From NCBI RefSeq assembly GCF_900113735.1, contig NZ_FOQM01000014.1, forward strand, positions 22,191-86,190: 64,000 nt of DNA, read 5' to 3'. Under the pieces are notes generated by a model that did no database searches, was not told where the DNA came from, and saw nothing but the letters and a program-made list of their open reading frames with translations. Every line of letters starts with the position of its first letter. Position 1 is the first letter of the stretch. The DNA is from Bradyrhizobium sp. Gha. GTDB taxonomy: Bacteria > Pseudomonadota > Alphaproteobacteria > Rhizobiales > Xanthobacteraceae. The position numbers and the translations under genes were made by a program. Shown here one piece after another: positions 9,178-16,837 of this stretch.

Positions 9178-9930
9178 TCAGGCGCCAAACCCGCCGTCGA
9201 CGTTGAGTACGGTGCCGGTGACGAAAGAGGCTTCCGGGCTTGCAAGGAAGACGACGCCGGCGGCGATCTCTTCCGCAGTCCCGAAGCGTTGCAGCGCGTG
9301 CTGCTTGCGCTGTGCGTCGGCAAACTCACGGTCGTCGTCCGGATTCATGTCCGTGTTGATCGAACCCGGCTGCAGCACGTTGACCGTGATGCCGCGCGGT
9401 CCTAGGTCGCGCGAAGCGCCCTTGGAGTAACCGACGATCGCAGCCTTGCTTGCCGCGTAATCGGCAAGGCCCGGAAACGAGGCGCGTGTGGCAATACCAG
9501 AACCGATCGTGACGATGCGGCCGCCTTCACCCATCAGCTTCGAGGCGGCGCGGATCGCGGCGACCACGCCGTGCACGTTGACGTCTTCCTGGCGAGCGAG
9601 CGCGGCGGTGTCGGTCGATGGATCGTCGATCAGTCCACCGACCGCGACGCCGGCATTGTTGACGAGGATGTCCAGCCGGCCGAAATCGTTGGCAACACTC
9701 CTGACCAGTTGATCGACCTCCTTGGCGGACGCCTGGTCGGCCTTGTACGCGCGGGCCTTGACGCCGCGAGCCTTCAGCTCGGTGACGACGGCCTCGGCCT
9801 TTTCGGGCGAAGCGACGTAGCTGATGGCGACGTCCGCGCCTTCATCGGCGAGAGCGCGGGCCGAGGCCGCGCCGATGCCGCGCGAGCCGCCGGTGACGAG
9901 GGCAACCTTGCCTGAGAGCTTGCTGGTCAT
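9178..9930 (-). CDS. short-chain dehydrogenase/reductase
   Basis: A classical SDR of 250 residues. The NAD(P) motif TGGSRGIG lies at residues 14-21, NNAG near 90, the catalytic Ser in a GSG segment near 143, and the YxxxK pair in YAASKAA near 158. The C-terminus ends VTGTVLNVDGGFGA, typical of FabG-like enzymes. The GGAGAC ribosome site supports the ATG at 9930. First gene of the SDR-pirin-wrbA run and divergent from the LysR gene, hence probably its target. The physiological substrate is unknown. Confidence 0.92.
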   Translation of the reverse strand: MTSKLSGKVALVTGGSRGIGAASARALADEGADVAISYVASPEKAEAVVTELKARGVKARAYKADQASAKEVDQLVRSVANDFGRLDILVNNAGVAVGGLIDDPSTDTAALARQEDVNVHGVVAAIRAASKLMGEGGRIVTIGSGIATRASFPGLADYAASKAAIVGYSKGASRDLGPRGITVNVLQPGSINTDMNPDDDREFADAQRKQHALQRFGTAEEIAAGVVFLASPEASFVTGTVLNVDGGFGA

Positions 9931-10003
9931 TGGATGTCTCCAGTCCTGAATGTCTGATGACCTTGGATAAGCGTGCCCCTGTGGTATAGAAATAGAAACT
10001 GTC

Positions 10004-10018
10004 GAAACTCATTGTTTC
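10004..10018. promoter_or_regulatory. candidate LysR operator in divergent promoter
   Basis: GAAAC-5-GTTTC forms a 15-bp dyad, and a further GAAAC copy lies at 9995-9999. The site is in the 116-base gap between the divergent SDR and LysR genes, where autoregulating LysR proteins usually bind. The match to the general T-N11-A pattern is only loose. Confidence 0.4.
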
Positions 10019-10046
10019 CCCAGATAGCCCAAACGGACCCGGCGCC

Positions 10047-10982
10047 ATGGCAAAGCTCCCCGACTTCGAGGCCCTCGCGATCTTCGCAAAAGTGGTGGAA
10101 TTACGCTCGTTTGCGGGGGCTGCGAGCGAGCTCACGATGTCGAAGGCCACGGTGTCCAAGGCGGTCACGCGGCTGGAGGAGCGGCTCGGCGCCCGGCTGT
10201 TCAACCGCACCTCGCGCCGCCTCGCGTTGACCGATGCCGGCCACAAGCTCGCCGATCGCGCCACGCGGCTGCTCGCCGACGGCGAGGCGGCGGAGAACGA
10301 GGCCTTGGCGCAATCGGTGGCCCCGCGCGGCCTGGTGCGGCTCGCGGTGCCCATGACGTTTGGGAATAAAGCCGTGGCGCCACTGCTGCCGGAGTTCTTC
10401 GAGGCCTTTCCGGAGGTCTCGGTCGATCTGCATTTGAGCGATGCGACCGTCGATCTCATTGGCGAAGGCTTTGACATGGCGGTGCGGATCGCGCGGCTGC
10501 CGGACTCGTCCCTGATCGCGCGACGGCTCTTCACCATGCCGCGCTTCACCGTGGCCGCGCCGTCCTATCTGAAGAAGCATGGTCGCCCGACGCATCCGAT
10601 GCATCTCGCCGGGCACAAGTGCTTCAGCTACGCCTATCTGTCGACGCCGAACGTCTGGCACTACACCAACTCGGCCGGCGAGCAGGCCAGCGTGCGTCCA
10701 GGTGGACAGCTTCGCGTCAACAACGGCGAAGCGGTGATGCCCTCGCTCGTCGCTGGCCTCGGCATCGCCGAGCTGCCCGAGTTCATCGTCGGCGACGCCA
10801 TTTCATCCGGCGCCGTGGAAGTGATCCTGAAAGATTGGAAGCAGGCCGAAGGGGCCGTGCATCTGGTAACCCCGCCCGGCGGCCCGCGCCCCGCGCGCGT
10901 CGAAGCGCTCGCTGATTTTCTTGCCGCGAAGCTGCCCGGCACGTGCAAGCGGAAGCCGAAGAACGGTGCGAAGACGGGATAG
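10047..10982 (+). CDS. LysR-family transcriptional regulator
   Basis: A 311-residue regulator. The winged helix-turn-helix covers residues 1-60 (AIFAKVVELRSFAGAASELTM, then KATVSKAVTRLEERLG), followed by the linker helix and an effector-binding domain of the periplasmic-binding-protein type. The length and the LFNRTSRRLALTDAG segment are typical of the CrgA/DsdC-like LysR branch. It is divergent from the SDR-pirin-wrbA genes across a 116-base gap containing a dyad, so it probably controls them. The inducer is unknown. Confidence 0.93.
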   Translation: MAKLPDFEALAIFAKVVELRSFAGAASELTMSKATVSKAVTRLEERLGARLFNRTSRRLALTDAGHKLADRATRLLADGEAAENEALAQSVAPRGLVRLAVPMTFGNKAVAPLLPEFFEAFPEVSVDLHLSDATVDLIGEGFDMAVRIARLPDSSLIARRLFTMPRFTVAAPSYLKKHGRPTHPMHLAGHKCFSYAYLSTPNVWHYTNSAGEQASVRPGGQLRVNNGEAVMPSLVAGLGIAELPEFIVGDAISSGAVEVILKDWKQAEGAVHLVTPPGGPRPARVEALADFLAAKLPGTCKRKPKNGAKTG

Positions 10983-11073
10983 GCGACTTCGAGGTAACGC
11001 CCGCCAGCCGGAACGGTTTTGCGCCCTTGCCGCTTCAGCTCGTCGAGGAACGGCTCGATGCGCAGCTGAGGCA

Positions 11074-11104
11074 TTGACGGAACTGACACAACCCATGGTA
11101 TGAT
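11074..11104 (+). promoter_or_regulatory. candidate promoter of DUF3606 gene
   Basis: TTGACG at 11074-11079 and TATGAT at 11099-11104 are separated by 19 bases. The AT-rich TATGATATATACATATTA stretch is unusual in this GC-rich window. The spacing is slightly long, so this is a candidate only. Confidence 0.4.
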
Positions 11105-11134
11105 ATATACATATTACAACCCAAGGGAGAAGAA

Positions 11135-11320
11135 ATGTCAGATGGCAAGAACAAGCGGGGGCCTGCCGACAGAGCACGGGTTAACGTGCATGAGGATTAC
11201 GAGCTCAGGTACTGGTCCAGACGATTCGGCTGCACCGAGGCGGAGCTGATTGATGCAGTCAAACACGCTGGCGTCATGGCCGACGCGGTTGAGAGATACC
11301 TCATACGGAAGAAGCGATAG
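11135..11320 (+). CDS. DUF3606 small protein
   Basis: A 61-residue basic protein with the DUF3606 pattern: an N-terminal lysine/arginine-rich patch, then RVNVHEDYELRYWSRRFG, then CTEAELIDAVKHAG and a basic end. These short helical proteins are common in rhizobia and of unknown function. A GGGAGAAGAA ribosome site precedes the ATG, and an AT-rich promoter candidate lies just upstream. The gene stands alone. Confidence 0.85.
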   Translation: MSDGKNKRGPADRARVNVHEDYELRYWSRRFGCTEAELIDAVKHAGVMADAVERYLIRKKR

Positions 11321-11425
11321 AAGAACCGCTGTCTGCGTTGCCACAGGCGGCCGAAGCCACGGGAGGAAATGCCCTTCAGCGAAGGGAGCGATCGAAACGA
11401 AACTCACCACCGCACAACCATGCAT

Positions 11426-11453
11426 GCAAAAGCCCGGCGCGATGGCCGGGCTT
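11426..11453 (-). terminator. rho-independent-like terminator for leftward transcription
   Basis: AAGCCCGGC and GCCGGGCTT form a 9-bp stem with a six-base loop at 11430-11453. Read leftward, the stem is followed by TTTTGC, so it may end transcription coming from the gene at 11689-11946. Read rightward, there is no T-run. Confidence 0.5.
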
Positions 11454-11570
11454 GACAACGATAATTGGAGCGCTCCGCGTGTCCGTCGAAATGCCTTCAT
11501 GACCTTTGCGTCGCGACCAGGCGCGACCTGCAGGATGCTCCAGGTTCGCGGCACGGCAGGCACAGCTATC

Positions 11571-11657
11571 GTAGGGCGGGCAAAGCAAAGCGTGCCCACG
11601 CGTTTGCCCGAGAGTTCGGCGAGTGATGGTGGGCACGCTTCGCTTTGCCCACCCTAC
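11571..11657. repeat. long imperfect inverted repeat, 29-bp arms
   Basis: Arms 11571-11599 and 11629-11657 are reverse complements with two mismatches, around a 29-base loop. The outer ends are GTAGGG/CCCTAC and the arms contain GGGCAAAGC and GCGTGCCCAC. The structure is like dispersed extragenic palindromes of Bradyrhizobium-type genomes. Transcribed, it would form a very stable hairpin. Confidence 0.75.
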
Positions 11658-11688
11658 GGCACCTGCGCTCGCGATGATGGCGGCCTCA

Positions 11689-11946
11689 CTACGACACCTT
11701 CACCCCATCGAGCGCGACAATCCGCAAGCTCGGTTTCATCGTCTGCTCCAGCTGCGACTTCAACTCATGCACGCGCGGATCGGTCGAGCGCGCGGCGCAC
11801 ACCGCGTATTGATGCACCGACTGAGCCAGGGCGCGGCGCGCCTCCGGCGTTCGCGTCAGTTCGGGCGTTGAGAGCCGCAGGACGATGGCTGCCAGGTTCA
11901 CCAGCATCTCGTCCAGGGCGAGATCGATCGTAGCAAGCTTTCCCAT
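11689..11946 (-). CDS. hypothetical protein, 85 residues
   Basis: A small, mainly helical protein beginning MGKLATIDLALDEML, with no signal peptide, Cys pairs or recognisable domain. The ATG at 11946 is chosen because GAGGGAAGG lies just before it; an in-frame GTG/ATG six codons upstream would overlap that site. Codon use resembles its neighbours. It may be terminated by the hairpin near 11430. No function can be assigned. Confidence 0.6.
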   Translation of the reverse strand: MGKLATIDLALDEMLVNLAAIVLRLSTPELTRTPEARRALAQSVHQYAVCAARSTDPRVHELKSQLEQTMKPSLRIVALDGVKVS

Positions 11947-12220
11947 GGCACCTTCCCTCCTCACAATCCCGGCAGGGCAACGGAGGGTGGAGAGATGCGT
12001 TCCGGAGCGGGCCGAATATGGCTAACGTTTCCTGAACATCTCGTTCTGCGGAGCGCCGCGCTGCTCGGCGACGCGGTGCAGGAGCTCGGCTGATGGCGGT
12101 GATCAGGAAGATCGGATGGTGGAATAGGTTCCGGCGCCTTCACATTTTTTTGTGATCCCGAACCTTCCCGCGTTTCATCGTTTAACGACAAATTCGACGG
12201 CCTCGGGAAGGGATCGAGAC

Positions 12221-12574
12221 ATGCGAACGGAGCGGATCGCGCTGGGTATGGCGCTAGCGATTGGCGGCATCGTCGCGCAGAGCGCAGCATTCGCCGAAGA
12301 ATATCGCGGAACCATGGAGCAGCAGATGGCCTGCACGCCTGACGTCTGGCGCCTGTGCAGCGACCAGATTCCGGATGTGAGCCGCATCACCGCCTGCTTG
12401 CGGCAAAACACGCCGCGCCTTTCCAGCGGCTGCCGCGCGGTGTTCCAGTCCAACAATCAGATGCCGCCGCAGCTCGTCCCGCGCAATCGTGCTGCACCGC
12501 CGCCGCGCTACTACAATGGGCCGCCGCCACCTCAGCAGATGCAGCCGAGCCCCTATGACGATGACGACGACTAG
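12221..12574 (+). CDS. secreted Cys-rich protein, GLG1/FGFR-repeat-like
   Basis: A 116-residue exported protein. A signal peptide covers about residues 1-25 (GMALAIGGIVAQSAAFAEE). The mature part has four cysteines in the order CTPDVWRLCSDQIPD, then ITACLRQN, then SSGCRAVF, which resembles the Cys-rich repeat of Golgi apparatus protein 1 (PF00839-like), known in many rhizobial periplasmic proteins. The C-terminus is Pro/Gln-rich and ends in an Asp run. ATG 12221 is chosen over 12152 because the signal peptide starts there. Function unknown; probably periplasmic with two disulphides. Confidence 0.75.
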   Translation: MRTERIALGMALAIGGIVAQSAAFAEEYRGTMEQQMACTPDVWRLCSDQIPDVSRITACLRQNTPRLSSGCRAVFQSNNQMPPQLVPRNRAAPPPRYYNGPPPPQQMQPSPYDDDDD

Positions 12575-12580
12575 CGCCGC

Positions 12581-13399
12581 CTAGCGCCTGTCCCGCTCAG
12601 GTCGATGTCCGAGCACAGTCCGCAGGACGACACCGAAGAGAATGACTGCGACCGGCCAGTGAAACCAGATTTTATGGGCGCCGGTGGCCAGATTGATAAA
12701 AACCAAAAAGGCCGACACCGTGAGGCCCGCTGTAACCGGGCGCGGCAGCTTTCGCAGCCAATCCAGGACGACGTTCGCCGATGAAGACGGCTCGCGCCTG
12801 TCGCCAGTCCGCGGAGCACGAGCTGCCTCCCGGGGAGAATCGTCGACCGGGAAGCTCCCTTGCCTCGCGGTTTGGCTGCCGAGAGTCACCCGATAACTGG
12901 TCTGGGGAGCAACGTTCTTCATCGGACGCTGGCCGAGACAGTCGAAGCCAACGGACAATTTGTTGTGCACCTGATCGTAGACGGAGCTCGAGATCACGAC
13001 GCCGCCGGGATCGGCGAGTTCCTGCAGCCGCGACGCGATATTGACCCCGTCGCCATAGATGTCGGAGCCGTCGACCATCACGTCGCCGAGATTGATGCCG
13101 ATGCGAAATCGCATCGGGTTCAACGGAGGCGGGGCTGATTCCTGATCGGAAATCTCCTGCTGGATCTCGACCGCGCATTGCACGGCCTCGACGACGCTGG
13201 CGAACTCGGCGATCACGGCATCGCCCCAGGTATTCACGATGCGGCCGTCATGACGCTCGACCAGTCTCGCAATGGCCGAGCGATAGCGGCGGAGCGTCTC
13301 CAATGTTCCGGTCTCGTCCGCTTCCATGAGACGGGAATAGCCGTACACATCGGCGCACAGCACGGTGGTCAGTCGTCGTTTCACCTTGTCGTCGGGCAT
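12581..13399 (-). CDS. class III adenylate/guanylate cyclase with C-terminal membrane segment
   Basis: A 272-residue protein. The catalytic domain runs from about residue 9 to 175: the first metal Asp is in TTVLCADVYGYSRLM, the second in NTWGDAVIAEF, and the FRIGINLGDV ... DIYGDGVNIASRLQ core follows. A low-complexity linker leads to a C-terminal hydrophobic region of two probable helices (VSAFLVFINLATGA and WPVAVILFGVVL), so the cyclase is membrane-anchored. ATG 13399 is preferred over an upstream in-frame ATG. Many Bradyrhizobium cyclases of this type carry TPR or other sensor tails instead. The signal sensed is unknown. Confidence 0.88.
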   Translation of the reverse strand: MPDDKVKRRLTTVLCADVYGYSRLMEADETGTLETLRRYRSAIARLVERHDGRIVNTWGDAVIAEFASVVEAVQCAVEIQQEISDQESAPPPLNPMRFRIGINLGDVMVDGSDIYGDGVNIASRLQELADPGGVVISSSVYDQVHNKLSVGFDCLGQRPMKNVAPQTSYRVTLGSQTARQGSFPVDDSPREAARAPRTGDRREPSSSANVVLDWLRKLPRPVTAGLTVSAFLVFINLATGAHKIWFHWPVAVILFGVVLRTVLGHRPERDRR

Positions 13400-13447
13400 G
13401 GTTCCTACACTAACCTCCCTGACCGGCAAATGCATCACGGGCCCGCA

Positions 13448-13915
13448 TTAGGACCTGTGCTCGCAGACATCGACCCATTCGGCCGCCGTCAATTCGGCCA
13501 GGCGTTCAGGCGTGATGCGGACGGCGCTGTGGGTCGAGCCCGCGGCCGGCACCACCACGTCGAACGCCTTCAGCGACACGTCGCAATAAACCGGCAGCGG
13601 CGACTTCAGCCCGAATGGGCAGACGCCTCCGACCTCGTGGCCGGTGATGTCGGCGACCTCTTCCAGCCCCAGCATCTTCGGCTTGCCGCCGAACTGCGCC
13701 TTCACCTTCTTGTTGTCCATGCGCGAGGTGCCGGCGGCGACGATCAGGATCACGCGTTCGCCGATGCGCAACGACAGCGTCTTGGCGATCATGCCGGGCT
13801 CGACACCATAGGCTTCGGCGGCCAGCGTCACGGTCGCCGAGCTGATCGGCGATTCGATGACTGAGATATCGGGGGCTTTCTCGGCGAAGAAGGCGCGAAC
13901 GGATTCCAGGCTCAT
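13448..13915 (-). CDS. YbaK/EbsC-family aminoacyl-tRNA deacylase-like protein
   Basis: A 155-residue protein with the YbaK/ProX fold: EKAPDISVIE at the N-terminus, the AKTLSLRIGERVILIVAAG core with the conserved Lys, the DNKKVKAQFG segment, and GGVCPFGLKSPLPVYCDVSL carrying the GxxPFG hallmark. Family members hydrolyse mischarged Cys- or Ala-tRNA(Pro). The ATG at 13915 is chosen; upstream in-frame sequence lacks family similarity. It is followed leftward by the cyclase after 48 bases and preceded by a haloacid dehalogenase. Confidence 0.88.
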   Translation of the reverse strand: MSLESVRAFFAEKAPDISVIESPISSATVTLAAEAYGVEPGMIAKTLSLRIGERVILIVAAGTSRMDNKKVKAQFGGKPKMLGLEEVADITGHEVGGVCPFGLKSPLPVYCDVSLKAFDVVVPAAGSTHSAVRITPERLAELTAAEWVDVCEHRS

Positions 13916-13961
13916 TCCAGTCAGCTCATTCCAGACTTGCGGGCGGGCGGCGATGTCCGGG

Positions 13962-14699
13962 TCATCCCTTGATGACCCCGGGCAGTTCCGAGAGCGACCG
14001 AACACGATGATCCGGCGCAAAGCCGAGCTCGTCCATCTGGGTGCGGATCGCCTTGAACATGGTCAGCGGTGCCACGAGTTCGGTCTCGACGCAAGCCAGC
14101 GCCATCGCCTCCGGCGTCACCCGCTCGATCCAGGCGACGTTCAGTCCGAACGACTTTGCCCCGGCCGCGTCCCAGGGATTGGAGGAGACGAACAGCACCT
14201 CCTCGGGCGCCGTGCCGAGAACCTCGCCGATCAGCTCATAGGCCTGCGGGCTCGGCTTGAAGATCTTCTTCGCGTCCACGCTGATGGTGGCATCGAGCAG
14301 GCCGTCGAGGCCGGTGTTGCGCACCAGCGCGTTGAGCATGTCAGGGCTGCCATTGGAGAGGATGGCAAGCTTTCGCGGTTTTAGCGCTGTGAGCGCGATC
14401 GCCGCGTCAGGATAGAGATCGAGATGCAGGTACTTCTCGATGATGCGCTCGAAGGCCGCGTTCTCGTATGCAAGTCCGAGCACGCGCAGCGCATAGGCCA
14501 GCGAGTCGCGTGTGACATCAGAAAAATCCTGATAACGCCGCATCAGTGAGCGCAGCCAGGTGTATTCGAGCTGCTTGATCCGCCAGACCTGCGTGATGAT
14601 CTCGCCATAGCCCGGAAACGCGTCCTCGGTGATCTCTGCGACCGACTGGATGTCGTAGAGCGTCCCGTAGGCGTCGAACACGACGGCTTTGAGGTTCAT
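13962..14699 (-). CDS. haloacid dehalogenase type II (HAD superfamily)
   Basis: A 245-residue enzyme. HAD motif I is VFDAYGTLYD at residues 7-16 with the nucleophile Asp, motif II is LAILSNGSPD, the conserved Lys is in KIFKPSPQAYELIG, and motif III/IV is LFVSSNPWDAAGAKSFGLNVAWI. These are the signatures of L-2-haloacid dehalogenases, which replace halogen by hydroxyl on 2-halo acids. GGAAGGA precedes the ATG. Real substrate in the cell is uncertain. Confidence 0.9.
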   Translation of the reverse strand: MNLKAVVFDAYGTLYDIQSVAEITEDAFPGYGEIITQVWRIKQLEYTWLRSLMRRYQDFSDVTRDSLAYALRVLGLAYENAAFERIIEKYLHLDLYPDAAIALTALKPRKLAILSNGSPDMLNALVRNTGLDGLLDATISVDAKKIFKPSPQAYELIGEVLGTAPEEVLFVSSNPWDAAGAKSFGLNVAWIERVTPEAMALACVETELVAPLTMFKAIRTQMDELGFAPDHRVRSLSELPGVIKG

Positions 14700-14929
14700 G
14701 GGCTGTCCTTCCGGGCCGTTGTGGTCACAAGAATTCTGCTTGGGGAGTACGCATCATCCTCAGCTTACCAGAGCACCGCGGAAGTTTGCCACTGCAACCG
14801 TGATCGGCGGCTTGTGACAACTCCGGCCTCAGGGCTGCGGGTTTTAATCACACCCGCAGCCAATTGCTCCGGCGCGGATTCGCCGCTAATTTGGCTGTCT
14901 TCGTCCGGGCAAATGAGCCGGAGGCGAAC

Positions 14930-15895
14930 ATGGCGCGATTGGCAGCGGCCGCTCAGGCCGCGGGTGCACTCAGCATCATTCTCTCGTGTACGGCGCACAC
15001 GCACGCGCAGATCACCGACAGTCCTCCGTCTTGGGCCTACACTTACAACCCGCCCGACTTCAAGCCGCCGCCGGATGACGGCCAATCTCGCCACGTTCCC
15101 GACAGCACGGCGAGCTATACAGTCCCACAAACGCGTGATCGCTTCCTGGCGCCGGATTGGCACCCGGATGACCATCCGGCGATGCCGACGGTGGTGGCCA
15201 GCGGCCGTCCGCCTGACGTCTACGCCTGCGGCTTCTGCCATCGTGCCTCCGGGACGGGTGGTCCGGAGAGCGCAGACATCGCCGGCCTGCCGGTGGCATA
15301 TTTCATTCAGCAGGTGCAAGACTACAGGAGCGGCAAGCGCGCGACGGCGCGAGCCGACCGCATTCCGCAAGCATGGATGATCTCGGTCGCAAAGGCGGCG
15401 AACGACGACGAAATCAAAGCGGCGGCTGATTATTTTGCGGCTATCAAGCCAATGAAGTTGGTCGATGTGGTGGAGACTGAAACGGTGCCGAAACCTGCGG
15501 TCGCCGGCTGGTTCTTCGTCACGCAAGGCGATGAGCGCGAGCCGATCGGCACGCGCATCATTGAGACACCGGCGGACATTGGCCGCTTCGTCAACCGCGA
15601 CGCGCGCGTCCGCTTTATCGCCTACGTGCCCATGGGTAGCGTGGCCGCCGGCCGCGCGCTGGCCGCAAGGCCCGAGATCGCCTGCTCCACCTGCCACGGC
15701 GAGAAGCTGACCGGCACGGACGTTGTGCCGGGAATCGCCGGGCGCTCGCCGACCTACCTCTTCCGCCAGCTCTATGACTACCGGTACGGATTCCGCGCGG
15801 GGCCGGACAGCAAGCCGATGATCGACGTGGTCAAATCGCTCGACGAGGCACATCTGTTGCCGCTTGCCGCCTATCTCGCCACGCTGGAGCGATGA
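14930..15895 (+). CDS. exported diheme cytochrome c
   Basis: A 321-residue periplasmic electron carrier. The N-terminus is a signal peptide with LAAAAQAAGALSIILS ending near THAQ. Two CxxCH haem sites are present: CGFCHRASG in the first half and CSTCHGEKLTG in the second. Each is followed by a similar helix (VAYFIQQVQDYRSGKR and PTYLFRQLYDYRYGFR), so the protein is a duplicated class I cytochrome c. The ATG at 14930 follows a GGAGG ribosome site. It stands alone between a HAD gene and a phasin gene, so its partner oxidoreductase is unknown. Confidence 0.85.
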   Translation: MARLAAAAQAAGALSIILSCTAHTHAQITDSPPSWAYTYNPPDFKPPPDDGQSRHVPDSTASYTVPQTRDRFLAPDWHPDDHPAMPTVVASGRPPDVYACGFCHRASGTGGPESADIAGLPVAYFIQQVQDYRSGKRATARADRIPQAWMISVAKAANDDEIKAAADYFAAIKPMKLVDVVETETVPKPAVAGWFFVTQGDEREPIGTRIIETPADIGRFVNRDARVRFIAYVPMGSVAAGRALAARPEIACSTCHGEKLTGTDVVPGIAGRSPTYLFRQLYDYRYGFRAGPDSKPMIDVVKSLDEAHLLPLAAYLATLER

Positions 15896-15982
15896 AGTGC
15901 CGACATCGCCCGCAGAGCTTCGGGCGGGCGCGTGCGCGGCCCGAGATTCCCACCGCGCACACGCGATTGGACCAAGGCGCGC

Positions 15983-16579
15983 CTAGGCGGCCTGCCGCAT
16001 GCGTTCGATGCTCTGGGTGATATGGTTTCCGGCGTCGTCAGCCACCTTCAGAGACAAATCCGCCATCCGGCGGCTGGTCTCCAAGCCGCTGCTGATCGTG
16101 TCGCGCATGAGATCGGTCTGCACCGCCGCTAAATCGTGAAGGGTCCGGCAGCGCCAGAGTTCATCCATGCGGTCCATGGTCCTCTCGATCTGCTGTCGAA
16201 CGAAATCGAAGTACTCGCGCGACGCACCGTTCATTCCTTTGGCGACTGCGGTCACGGAGTACATGATTGCTTCGGCGTTACGGACCGAGCGTTCTGCTCC
16301 CTGCTGCGCTTCATTGCCCGTGAAACCGAACCTTTGACCTAGCTGGTCAGTCGAGCGGCCCATCATTGCCGTGGCCATGTCGACGCCGAAGCGCCAACTG
16401 TTCTGCAGCATCTCGGCATTTTGTCGAAAAAGATGGCTGCTGGCTTGCGCCACCTCCTCTCCGGCCTCGGCGGTCGCCAGGCCGATCCGTCTGGTCTGCT
16501 CTGCGGTCCTCTCGCCGGCGCGTCGGATTGTGTCCTCTGGGCTTTGTGTCGATTTTTCCTCCGGGCGTGGGTTGGCCAT
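15983..16579 (-). CDS. phasin family protein
   Basis: A 198-residue, Cys-poor, all-helical protein with the phasin pattern: a hydrophilic N-terminus, QASSHLFRQNAEMLQNSWRF, then a long amphipathic heptad region to the end. Phasins coat polyhydroxyalkanoate granules and affect their number and size. The ribosome site GAAGGAGC lies before the ATG at 16579. It is convergent with the cytochrome gene. No PHA synthase is nearby. Confidence 0.83.
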   Translation of the reverse strand: MANPRPEEKSTQSPEDTIRRAGERTAEQTRRIGLATAEAGEEVAQASSHLFRQNAEMLQNSWRFGVDMATAMMGRSTDQLGQRFGFTGNEAQQGAERSVRNAEAIMYSVTAVAKGMNGASREYFDFVRQQIERTMDRMDELWRCRTLHDLAAVQTDLMRDTISSGLETSRRMADLSLKVADDAGNHITQSIERMRQAA

Positions 16580-16785
16580 TCGTTGCTCCTTCGTTGTTGT
16601 TGGTGAGGTCGGATCCTGTGCCCTCCGTCAGAGATGCCATCCTAGGCGAGGAAACGTGGGCATTTCTGGACCGTTCCGGCCGGGCAGTTTTTTAATCAAT
16701 CCTCCGCCATTGCGCGCAGGAACGAGCGCTTCAACTTCCAATTATGCCTTGGTTGGCTCACCTGCTCCGCGCTGCATGGCCAATG

Positions 16786-16825
16786 TTTTCATGGCCCTCG
16801 ATCATTTTTCATGGCCCTCGATCAT
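16786..16825. repeat. perfect 20-bp tandem duplication upstream of hydrolase gene
   Basis: The 20-base word beginning TTTTCATGGCCCTCG occurs twice back to back, at 16786-16805 and 16806-16825. The copy creates two ATG codons in different frames. The first (16791) opens a 16-codon frame whose TGA at 16839 overlaps the hydrolase ATG at 16838. Confidence 0.85.
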
Positions 16826-16837
16826 CAAGGCTTGGCA

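Larger units (their letters stand above)
11321..11688. other. gene-free stretch with hairpin and long inverted repeat
   Basis: No supported gene between the DUF3606 gene and the leftward gene at 11689. It contains the terminator-like hairpin at 11430-11453 and the long inverted repeat at 11571-11657, listed separately. Reading frames across it have no ribosome sites and run through the repeat. Confidence 0.6.
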
